From Sclerodactyla briareus (Eukaryota; Echinodermata; Holothuroidea; Dendrochirotida; Sclerodactylidae): a DNA stretch of 64,000 bases. Position numbers and translations under genes: made by a program. Below, piece after piece: positions 21,701 through 27,772 of this stretch. Location: the NCBI GenBank assembly GCA_026419785.1, contig JAODTK010005589.1, forward strand, positions 186,001 to 250,000, read 5' to 3'. A model generated the notes under the pieces. That model searched no databases, was not told the origin of the DNA, and worked only from the letters and a program-made list of their open reading frames with translations. The number at the start of each line of letters is the position of its first letter. Positions within the stretch are counted from its first letter, which is position 1.

Positions 21701-23888
21701 TCCACTAATTATAATAGGACAGAAGGTTTGATATTTAACTGGAGCAAAGGGTTCCTAAGAGACTAAAAACTTTGTGTTCATGAATCATGATGGACAAGAC
21801 GCTTCAAAAATAATGATGGACGAAAAGGTTTGTTATTCGGAATAACATACCTGTACATGTTATTAAGAATAACAAACCATTTGTCCAGGAAAACTTGTTA
21901 CGAACCTTCCGTTCTGTCATGAATATGAAACTTTTCGTTCTATTGTGAATAGCAAACCTTTTGTTCTATTATAGTGAACATTCTAATCGATTATGGGGTG
22001 AAAACCCTTTGCTCCACCGTCTTACTTCATACCGTGGTTACTGCCCCTCTTCCAGAAGCGCCTGCTCAACTTTTCTCAAGACGATTATTACCTAGCTATG
22101 CCAATGGCCTAGCGACCTACAGTAGAGATAAATAGCTGGGACAGGGGCTGAGAGTGATTTGAAGCGATGTGAATCTGATTAAGACCAGCATCCATCCAGA
22201 AATGGTCAATTTATTGTTTATAATAAGCTCACCTTATCTAGGCCTCCATGAACCAAAGGTAATACAACAAAACAAATAGGAATTCTAATATAAGGAAGTG
22301 AGCTTATTCTTGAATACTTTCTTGAAGACACGAACGACTTAGCGAGTTTGATTACATTTGGAAGGTCATAGGTCCATAAGGTCCATAATTCACAGCAATT
22401 ATTGTTCAGTAAGAATTTACCATGGATAGAGTTGGCCTCGGTGACAGAGAAAAACTTGTTGTTCTAGTACAATGAGTGAAGCCAAGGTTAGCTGCGGGGT
22501 GAATGAGAATACGAAAAATATTTGGCAAATCATTGTAGACATATTTTTTAGGTGAAAACACGCATCTTGAATTTGTGAATATCTTCAACTTTGAGTATGC
22601 CTAGTAAGCTACTGTGTAGAGCATTAGTTGGGAAACGGTTAATGCTTGAATGTAATTGTCTTCAGGATTCTATATTGCAAAATTTGCAGCTGCTTGAGAA
22701 CTGAGTCCAGTTATACCGTATATTTGCCACAGTGAGCCTTGCAAGAAGACGTGGCTGGTATCAAAGTTAACGGTCCAGGTTGTTTTCATGGAGCGGAGTT
22801 GCCAGATGCATATTGTCTGATTCTATTCAGTTGACTTTGGGAATATGATTGCACAAAGTCAAGTCACGCAATCATTTTCGATAGGTAACCAAATGTGGAC
22901 CTTTTCAGGATTGTATGCTTGACAGGTTGCCAGTTGCAGGATGCTTGGTAAGCAGGAAGCTTGGTAACCCGTGTTTTGCTGGTGCTGCAGACTGACAGAC
23001 AAGAGATTGAAGATATTGGAGATGTTTTTCATACATCCCATTGTATTCATTACAACATACGACTGGTTTGTAGCGTACTAGCATACTATCTCACTGGGGT
23101 CGCTCTACCTATTATTGTTGTTTATTGTTTGCTACTAAGGGGGTTATGTAATGCTCCACCGAGCGTGGGTAGCATACTTGATTTATTATTATGCTAATTA
23201 TCTAGTAGCTGTGGTACTAGCTGGTGGAGTGAGTGGAAATATAAACTGTTCAGTTCGAGCTCGTATTCCGTTGAGTTCAGTTGTTTTTATTTGTGTTCTG
23301 TCTACTGTCCATCCTTCCTTTACTCTACAGGTACACAAACATAGGCCTAGCAAGGAAGGATAACGAATTCTGGACCCCTTCCCTTCATATTTCAAAATAA
23401 AACATGTGTATATCAAATCTTGCTCTCAATTCCAATTTTATCCAATAAATCCTCAAGTATGCAATTGCTGGACCTAGGCCTGGGCCATGTATGTAATAGG
23501 CCTATTTTTGTAAGTAGGCCTAAGTAGCCTAACTAGTCAAGCCTCAGTTGAGTCAAGGCCTCAAGGTGACACTGACAAGTGACAGGCCAGTATCTCTTAG
23601 GAGATAGTGAATCTCTAGTAGTGTAAAACTACGAGACTGGCACTAGGCAGTAGGCTACCTCCTGACTTCGCCTAGGCTACGTTTTGTACACAAGGACAGA
23701 ATACCTGCTGCTGCATCGTTGGGTTTTGACTTTGGGGTCGAGTCATTGAGGTTTAATTTTGAAGATGTCCTAGCATTTTCCTTCGGGGAAACCGATTTCT
23801 GCTCTCCAGCATCATTTGCCGCTGACGGAGAAGTCTTTTTCGATGGCACTTTGGTGAAGAACGAGAAAAGTGTCGACTTCCCCTTCAT
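669..23888 (-). CDS. MSH6: MSH6 mismatch-repair gene, 5' part (split over about ten exons; 3' part outside window)
   Basis: MSH6 pairs with MSH2 as MutS-alpha, which binds base-base mismatches and small loops in nuclear DNA. The minus strand shows, in the order expected for the family: an N-terminal PCNA-interacting motif, a PWWP chromatin-reader domain, a long acidic and basic disordered linker, the RQWW entry to MutS domain I, and the GKFYEL mismatch-reading motif (Phe-x-Glu). Exon borders have GT/AG ends, and codon phase carries correctly across exons 1 to 5. Domains II to V, including the Walker ATPase, are not seen and should continue left of base 669. The gene is unusually stretched, over 23 kb for roughly 400 codons, and introns are full of repeats. 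Several exons need a single-base correction to stay in frame, discussed under findings. Identity is secure; completeness and intactness are not. Confidence 0.93.
1541..1680 (+). repeat. GTGGCGGATCC-type element end with poly-G
   Basis: The motif CAGTGGCGGATCCAGGATTT followed by AAGGGGGCGCC and a poly-G run resembles the ends of short non-autonomous DNA elements seen elsewhere in this window (41,343-41,630 and 62,446-62,740). Only one end is evident, so this copy may be partial. Confidence 0.4.
1695..1900. repeat. Hairpin repeat with GCGCCACCATTGGTTGGC core
   Basis: A GGCGCGCCACCATTGGTTGG...GCGGAGCGCC segment followed by AAAATTT recurs at 2,915-2,955 (GAGCGCCACTCGGTTGGCGC) and 43,998-44,035 (GAGCGCCACCATTTGTGGCG). 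The core is self-complementary. I read these as relics of one interspersed family; the class is unknown. Confidence 0.4.
2840..3720. repeat. Interspersed repeat family R1, copy 1
   Basis: This copy shares a long collinear series of motifs with 36,335-37,195: CATGTGTGA(A/T)TTGAGTA, GTGCATACTAAGATGATT, TTTCTACTCTGG, CTCTACC/TCTACCAGAAC-like segments, ATCGAAGGAA, GAAGCGCGCGAA, ATCGAAAAAG and CATCTCAGAAAAA, in the same order and spacing. It opens near GGCGTCGAGCCGTTTTGAAA followed by poly-G and closes near GTCCCCCGTCCCC. No open frame is conserved between the copies, which suggests a non-autonomous DNA element. Confidence 0.75.
3720..6160. other. MSH6 intron without recognised features
   Basis: No conserved reading frame is visible. 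There is an 18-base T run near 5,084-5,102. Otherwise this looks like unique AT-rich intron. Confidence 0.45.
6166..6226 (-). CDS. MSH6: MSH6 exon: AIRQWWDLKANHY, start of MutS domain I
   Basis: AIRQWWDLKANHY followed, after a one-base slip, by DTVPLLK corresponds to the family segment GMR(Q/K)WW.(L/I)KS.NFD.VLFYK. The donor is CAAG|GTTTTG; the acceptor CTTGAG has only a weak pyrimidine tract. The exon is 61 bases, one more than the 60 required for phase 0 at both ends; the extra base is a T at TACT|GAC. The last Lys joins directly to MGKFYEL of the next exon. Confidence 0.88.
7452..7690 (+). repeat. Interspersed repeat family R2, copy 1
   Basis: This copy shares TCCTGGAGTTCACT and ATCAATACGGCCAGGGTTTC ...(A/G)ATGAG...CTGAACCCGT with copies at about 29,850-30,115 and 47,080-47,310, in the same order with similar spacing (about 150-180 bases). 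No terminal repeats or coding sequence were identified, so the class is unknown. Confidence 0.65.
8212..8305 (-). CDS. MSH6: MSH6 exon leading into MutS domain I (DEDYDPR)
   Basis: The acceptor is a long T-rich tract ending ATTTTCAG and the donor is CCC|GTGATT. The frame is open for 31 codons: DKRGHKRSDEDYDPR, then PLKNTSRPLTLTNVTP. The first half matches the RSDEDYDP(R/S)TLY segment before MutS domain I. The second half fits less well; an overlapping frame reads IPAG where the family has (V/I)PEDFL, so two compensating indels may be present. The exon ends at phase 0 with TP, and the next exon supplies the RQWW that follows TP in the family. Confidence 0.78.
8310..10640. other. MSH6 intron without recognised features
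   Basis: There are short overlapping open frames on both strands around 9,060-9,760 but no family signature, and their antisense overlap argues against coding. Nothing else stands out. Confidence 0.4.
10650..12680. repeat. Satellite array, about 590-bp higher-order monomers, AGGTCA-bearing
   Basis: The landmark ATCCAAAAAT(A/T)AAC recurs at about 10,995, 11,596 and 12,177 (spacing 601 and 581). Each monomer contains two or more diverged subunits starting at CAGTTTTTG(G)ACCC and closing with TCCA(T/C)TGGATGCAT or CTCCATG(C/T)GATACAT. Copies differ by many single-base gaps. One copy has 28 Cs (11,306-11,333) where the others have four to six. Around 11,097, 11,703 and 12,283 each monomer has an AGGTCA-like cluster (AGGTCAGAGGTCA in the clearest). 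Confidence 0.85.
12943..12981 (-). CDS. MSH6: Candidate small MSH6 exon encoding the WL motif
   Basis: On the minus strand a 39-base stretch reads QNYKLRWLLTET and ends at a good donor (CTTG|GTGAGT). Joined to the next exon it gives KLRWLLTETWDKRGHKRSDE, which lines up with vertebrate MSH6 [20 protein letters not shown] in spacing. The 3' junction is in phase (2 bases plus 1). The 5' acceptor (AATAAG) is weak and the phase with exon 6 does not close, so either the acceptor is CCCAG a few bases earlier, an indel is present, or the match is chance. Confidence 0.45.
13398..13425. repeat. GC-rich (GGC)n tract
   Basis: A short GCGGCGGCGGCGGGCGG run, in a locally GC-rich patch of an otherwise AT-rich intron. 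Confidence 0.7.
13604..13723 (+). other. Exon-like open stretch of unknown identity
   Basis: Acceptor-like TCTTTTCTAACAG is followed by an open frame containing AIIPPTEATLANNISEDDET and MKAFHIAYTNFRSLYS, then a possible donor at TCT|GTAACC. A second strong acceptor (TTGTTTCTTGCAG) ends at 13,818. The composition looks protein-like, but I recognise no family and it lies antisense inside an MSH6 intron. It could be a nested gene exon or chance. Confidence 0.25.
14820..14878. repeat. C-rich low-complexity tract
   Basis: Runs of C interrupted by A and T (CCCCACTCCCCCACCCC), close upstream in minus-strand terms of the exon 6 donor. A similar tract lies at 16,636-16,663. Confidence 0.8.
14958..15240 (-). 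CDS. MSH6: MSH6 exon 6: Lys/Ser/Thr-rich linker
   Basis: The exon lies between acceptor CACCCAACAG and donor TGAG|GTGAGT. It encodes ARKRKRGSQSSAQVDPSGKK, then SPHRKPSTPKTKVSTPTSSG and ...KSANSTP, followed one frame over by VALRQVLKLSAFQASE. Vertebrate MSH6 has VARKRKR at the start and a TLRAFSAPQ-like segment at this place. Two one-base gaps are implied: one at the start (AA where AAA would match the phase-0 end of exon 5) and one at a CC pair near 15,004-15,007, where a TAG would otherwise interrupt. Both are short homopolymers. Confidence 0.86.
16242..16363 (-). CDS. MSH6: MSH6 exon 5: acidic FKPD linker
   Basis: The acceptor is CTTTCGCAG and the donor is CAAG|GTGAAT. It gives GDEFKPDSEDEQEAEMSEGS followed by SGVDEATITGSEAESDAASPK. 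The FKPD..EEE pattern and the closing SPK match the vertebrate MSH6 linker (VEFKPDTKEE...LNSPVK). The exon is open in one frame and ends at phase 0. Confidence 0.9.
17895..17955. repeat. (CACT)n microsatellite
   Basis: CACTCACTCACT repeats interrupted by ACCC, in an MSH6 intron. Confidence 0.85.
18152..18289 (-). CDS. MSH6: MSH6 exon 4: basic/acidic linker
   Basis: This 138-base exon has acceptor TTGATTTTAG and donor TCTG|GTAAGT. It encodes DVVSDPDEEGDASKTSRLPS, then SRRAKKEALNKAKRRRIVMA and GSDSESSG. The lysine/arginine cluster KRRR resembles the bipartite nuclear localisation region of MSH6 (RRSSRQIKKRRVISDSESD in vertebrates). It is fully open with phases 1 and 1. Confidence 0.9.
18545..18975 (-). 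mobile_element. LINE ORF2 C-terminal relic
   Basis: Minus-strand translation, with frame slips, contains RMIRWMCRVELGDRKSSE, then MDDNNWVKKSREIKVAG and a downstream TW..VV..DM-like stretch. This is the well-known tail after the reverse transcriptase of CR1/NeSL-like animal LINEs (RMIRWMCGV..LxDR; D.DWVKKC...EVEG.RGRP). Only the 3' end is present. It lies inside an MSH6 intron in the same orientation as the gene. Confidence 0.7.
19145..20205. repeat. G-rich minisatellite (GGGTCAGGCCCAGGCTGGT type), interrupted by an insertion
   Basis: Degenerate units of about 45-55 bases carry GTCAGG..CAGGCTGGT(C/A)TCAGGGA and GGAGGGGATGGG. They run from about 19,145 to 19,441 and resume at 20,122-20,195 with the same motifs. 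The roughly 680 bases between are unrelated, so something inserted into the array. Confidence 0.85.
19442..20121 (-). mobile_element. Helitron-like non-autonomous insertion (tentative)
   Basis: The left end holds a 30-base palindrome at 19,455-19,484 with 14-base arms (GCAGGCTTTAGTAC) and a 2-base loop. On the minus strand this hairpin is followed nine bases later by CTAG, and the far end begins TC, matching the Helitron plan of 5' TC and a hairpin about 10 bases before 3' CTRR. The expected A/T target flanks are absent, and CTAG occurs at both borders, so a 4-base target duplication is an alternative. There is no coding sequence. Confidence 0.5.
20338..20537 (-). CDS. MSH6: MSH6 exon 3: end of PWWP and acidic linker
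   Basis: The acceptor is ACTTTGACAG and the donor is AACG|GTGAGA. The exon supplies one base to finish an Arg codon, then 66 codons and one base: it begins YVEPYEGSASNDCQPGGRFF and continues with an AADKALKMDPGERKDLIVC segment that parallels the region after the PWWP fold in vertebrate MSH6 (ADEALNKDKIKRLELAVC). It ends in an acidic run, DDEQDEDEEMEMN. The exon is fully open and in phase with both neighbours. Confidence 0.93.
21053..21232 (-). CDS. MSH6: MSH6 exon 2: PWWP domain
   Basis: The acceptor is TTTTATCACCAG and the donor is CAAG|GTAGGG. Translation gives ECKLKEFDVAWAKLDGYPWW, the diagnostic start of a PWWP domain, which in MSH6 reads H3K36me3 chromatin. The second half, VHVQFFDETTSRAWLNA, is clearly homologous but lies one frame away. 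The switch falls at a run of five Gs (plus-strand CCCCC, about 21,126-21,130); one more G would keep the whole exon open and give the exact phase needed by exons 1 and 3. I infer a missing homopolymer base rather than a broken gene. Confidence 0.93.
21430..22010. repeat. Inverted minisatellite in MSH6 intron 1
   Basis: Degenerate units of roughly 25-35 bases (GGA.(A/C)AAAGGTTTG(A/T)TATTC, TAATGG) run rightward to about 21,838. Beyond a palindromic centre near 21,852, reverse-complement units run on (GAATAACAAACC, TGAATAGCAAACCTTTTGTT). The centre has exact arms GGTTTGTTATTC (21,827-21,838) and GAATAACAAACC (21,867-21,878). Confidence 0.8.
23705..23888 (-). CDS. MSH6: MSH6 exon 1: PIP-box N-terminus
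   Basis: The exon starts at an ATG with context GCAGAATGA and encodes 61 codons plus one base, beginning MKGKSTLFSFFTK. STLFSFF at residues 5-11 matches the PCNA-interacting motif at the extreme N-terminus of MSH6 in other animals and yeast. The remainder is a Lys/Ser/Pro-rich disordered tether. The donor is CAG|GTATTC and leaves phase 1, which fits the next exon. The usual first glutamine of the PIP box (QxxLxxFF) is lysine here. No stop separates this ATG from a plausible 5' UTR upstream, and I see no better start. Confidence 0.93.
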
Positions 23889-23889
23889 T

Positions 23890-25425
23890 CTGCAAACTCC
23901 ACAGGTCTTTCGTCAGTCGAGATTGTAAACTTGCAAAACTGAAAACTGGAAAACTTTACTATGTACTGCACTGGACTGTGTTATCGATCCTGTACAGCAG
24001 ACACAGCAAATCCTCACAGGCATGACGCGTGATTTTTCATTAATGATGATAAGTTCGAGTGGTCATCTGAAGCTGCTATTTCACAAGCATGTTCTATGTT
24101 TTGTTTTGAATAATATTCCCCCGCATACCATTACTGTTATAGGAGTTTTGCTGAAAAATTGATGATAACGTGGCTATTTTTGATCACGTTCAGTATTTAA
24201 TTGATCGTGAAACAGATTTGTGAATTAATGAAAATCAGGTTCGTTGCCATTTCTTCGAAGAAAAAATATTTGGTCGTCCCGCACAACAATACAATACATA
24301 ATCCAGTGTGCATTCCGCGGGAAATGTTCGTAAACATGTGCGCGAAACCCTGGGTCAAAGGTTATGTTTACATTTTGCTGGCATTTTTGTAGCGTAACTG
24401 GCCCCTATATCATGTATATTGTGCTCACCGATTTATTCGGTAATTGCAACAGACAATGACCAGCATTCCCAACACTAAAACATGCATTTCACGAGGAATT
24501 GAATATTTACAGTTATATGGAGGGCACAATCAATTGAGCATAATGCCGATGGAATCAACAGATAAAAAGCAGTTATCCATGGAATTCTGAGAACAATTTG
24601 TGATACGCTGCCTTGCGGAAGCCTATCAGCACCACAGCCTACCCTCTGAACTGACCGTGACTGACTATTGTGTTTACGGCTGAGTTCAACAGTGTTCAAC
24701 ATTTTCCTAGCTAGAGTAGTTGTTAATGTTCAGTTCTAGGAGAGTGTTTTTAGTTTGCAGCGATTTTGCTGGTGGCCGGTTGCCAGCGTGTATTGATTGT
24801 GCTGTGTGCCGGAAAACACTGAATATCGTCCATATAGGGCCTTTTCGTGAGTATGATTATTACTTATCATGCATAACCCAACATCGCATGGCTCATGGCC
24901 ATTTTGAACAGTACTGCATTGAAATACTGGATCGTTGATAGTTTCAGATCATGAATATGATAATTATGATATAGTGTGTCATACAGGAGTAGTCGTCAGC
25001 TATGCAACGTATTGGACATCCCTCTGGAATGCTAGTTGATGCTGCTGCTCGGTACCAATACCCAGTGTCATACACTCATAACCATAATTCCCAAGGAATT
25101 CCGAGTCAGGGAATTCAAACATATTGCCCCATTCTTCAGCCGGGTAGCCTATATCACACACACACACACACACACACACGCACATACATACACACACATA
25201 CACACACATACACACTCATCAACCATATTTCGAGCATGCTGATCGAACATGGTAGTGCAATGGTACACCGTTGTAACAACTGAAGGGTATCACAGCTGAT
25301 GACCTAGCTGCATGCCTCAATGTGTGTTCTGACTACATTCCCACTCGCTTCGGGGATCAATTCCTTGACCGTCCTAGAACATGTCATATTAAATGTGACA
25401 GGAATGGTTTACGATGATCAAGGCG
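23890..25425. other. Gap between divergent MSH6 and the MKRN2OS-like gene, left part
   Basis: Probable MSH6 5' UTR and promoter lie immediately right of 23,888, but I see no convincing TATA box or CpG island. A CA/CATA microsatellite spans 25,156-25,215. No conserved coding sequence is visible. Confidence 0.45.
25156..25215. repeat. (CA)n microsatellite
   Basis: CACACACA run with CATA interruptions. Confidence 0.95.
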
Positions 25426-25429
25426 GATT

Positions 25430-25802
25430 AGCTCAGTCGGTAGAGCTCCAGACTACAAAACCATTGATTGCGGGTTTGGAGCCCATTGGGAGCCCGGGGA
25501 CTTTTCCGCAGTGCTGTTGGACAAGGCATGTCTCCTGAACTGTTCCACGCACCCACGTGTAAAAGTGGGCACCTTGTGAAGTGACTTGTGAAGAGTAGTG
25601 AGCGCTCTATGTGGCTGCCCTATTGGGAAGTCCCCAGGGGGACACGATGAAGTGACGTACTGAAATGGTGCGTCGGGCGCGAACAAGTCAGACATGCGTG
25701 CTATCTAGTACGGGTGTGACAAGTCACTAATGATCAGGGGTAATATCTGAGAAGCGCATTGAGCCTGTGGAAAAAGCGCTATATAAGCACTTATTATTAT
25801 CA
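25430..25802 (+). mobile_element. tRNA-derived SINE, copy 1
   Basis: The head has a tRNA-like A box (TTAGCTCAGTCGGTAGAG) and a degraded B box (GGGTTTGGAGCCC). The body contains CACCCACGTGTAAAAGTGGG, and the tail has GCGCTATATAAGCAC followed by TTATTATTAT. The body is shared with an inverted copy at 53,870-54,205, which proves an interspersed family. The length of about 370 bases with an A/B-box head fits a Pol III SINE. Confidence 0.88.
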
Positions 25803-27520
25803 AACCAGCTCACACGAGTCTTGACATGATTGTGGCAATTAGGGTACCAAAGTGGCAGAGCTAGTCAGCCAGCACTGGATGGTGATACCCTTATCAATCC
25901 ATGTGGCATAAGTATGATTGTCAACCATCAATGTCAATGCTCTAGGCTTACCCAATTCAATTGTCTGCCCGAATATATTCTCAGAACGTAGTGGCGGTCT
26001 GCTTACGCCTTAGCTTCTTAATTGTCATCAGTTTTCGTAGCATGTATTGCTATATCTGCCTTCTGCAATCCTATACTCCCCACCATATCCCACTTGCCCC
26101 ATTCATTACTGGAAATTTCCCCATTTTGTAATGATCCATACAAGTCCTTTTCCCGCCGTCAGTTTTCATTTTCGTCACCTCCTTTCTGTAAATTGAAGAG
26201 GCATTGTCGCCATGCAACACCCAGCGAATGAAATCACGAAAAATATCGCCCGCGGTATATCAATACTATAGTTTTACATCGACTTTTCATTGTGCCAATG
26301 GTCTCGATCCCCTTTTTTTGCAACACTGACAATCTTGCAGTGGGTCAAAGTGTTAGTTAGACACAAGAGGGGGCGGGGTGGAACCCTGGCACCCGCGCGG
26401 AGAGAATCGGTCGTTCCTGGGATAATATCTGAACGCCTGCATTTCATTGTCCTGAACTGTTTTCGCCAGGATATGGAACGCCCAAGCCCTGTAGTGATAA
26501 CGGTAACTTTTCGATTCAGGGCATAGGTGTTGGCTGCCCATTTCCATACTTTTGGGGTACCAATTGAAACAAGATTCCTGGAACGCTCCGCGCTTATATA
26601 GACAGTCGCGATGCCGGGTTAAGCTAGCAAACTATAGATACAACATGATTTCCTAAATGTCAGTAACACGTGAACACAGGTTGGAAAAAAAATCGAATAT
26701 GCTGTATCCAGTTAGCAGAGATATTAGTTTTACATAATGAATAGGCAAAAAACACGTATACTGCCGCATCCCCGCGAATGGATTCTATCGAATATCCTCT
26801 TCATGAAGCTGACTACCCTGGCCTCCATATACATTAACTGCAACATGTTTATGGTATTTGTGCAGCAACATCATACGTTTCATCATTTTCCAATAAATAT
26901 TCTTATTGTAAAAAACGATTTTACATTCATGCCGCATCCCACATCCGTACTTATGGAATCCCTGACCTTACAACAAAAACGTTACAACAAGGATGCAACA
27001 TCAGCTCCTGGGGGATCTTGATGTATTTGTGTTCCTCAAATCGATGCGACGGCGAAAATTATCCAGCAGGAATTTGGGACATTTACACTCCTGGTAGTAA
27101 TAGTGAATTGAGTCTGACAATCCTCCCCCTCACTTAATACCCCCTCCCCCTCCCCACTGTGGCAGTTGCTCATGACGTTTGCCTTTTTGGGGGTGAAAGT
27201 GTTCAATTCGCTCTGCTTTGCTTTTGCTTGCAGTGTGGAAACATAGTGACATTTTGCCTGAAAACACGAGTAATCATGCTAGCCAAGTTAGCTATTATAT
27301 GGTAGGCCTATGTCTACCCGAATATGATGCATGTCCCTAATTGATTTTGGTGACGAACGAAAACTTTTTGAATGGGCGTGATTTTATTCATTCATTGTTA
27401 ACTCGGTATGTAATTATGTATCTACTCTGTAACGAGTGGCCCATTTTGCTTCCTGTTCAGGTCAGAGGCCATTGAGGTCCGCAGAGGCCAATGAAGTTGA
27501 TAAATCACTATAAGTCTTTT
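25803..27520. other. Intergenic stretch with two GCCGCATCC element ends
   Basis: GCCGCATCCCCGCGAATGGA (about 26,764) and GCCGCATCCCACATCCGTAC (about 26,931) resemble the arms of the foldbacks at 58.7 and 59.1 kb. I see no coding region. Confidence 0.4.
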
Positions 27521-27560
27521 TCCCCTTTTTTACTGGAATTATCTCCTATATAGGTACATT

Positions 27561-27772
27561 ATGGAGAGCACCATTCTATCTTTCCAACATTCCTGTCAAG
27601 CGAAGGGAAATATTCTATGCTTCCGGTTGCCCGACATCTGCCCTCTATGTGGGAGGAGTCTATCCACTGAACCGCTAGCCACGCCTCCTGTGAGGTATCC
27701 GCCAATACTACAGAGTAGTTCGTCTCATCCATACAGCGTGGTTGTTAAACCAACCAATGGGACTTTTATTGG
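27561..27772 (+). CDS. MKRN2OS-like exon 1
   Basis: From ATG the exon encodes MESTILSFQHSCQAKGNILC, FRLPDICPLCGRSLSTEPLA and ...SSHPYSVVVKPTNGTFIG. CPLCG (residues 28-32) could bind a metal only with partner cysteines, which are not obvious. The donor is ATTGG|GTAAGT at phase 2. A candidate acceptor (CTCCTATATAG) sits eight bases before the ATG, so an upstream non-coding exon is possible. The frame is fully open without indels. Confidence 0.75.

Noticed and set aside
25431-25510. tRNA gene (A box plus B box)
   Set aside because: The B box is degraded, no acceptor stem closes, and the sequence continues into a repeated SINE body found again at 53.9-54.2 kb.
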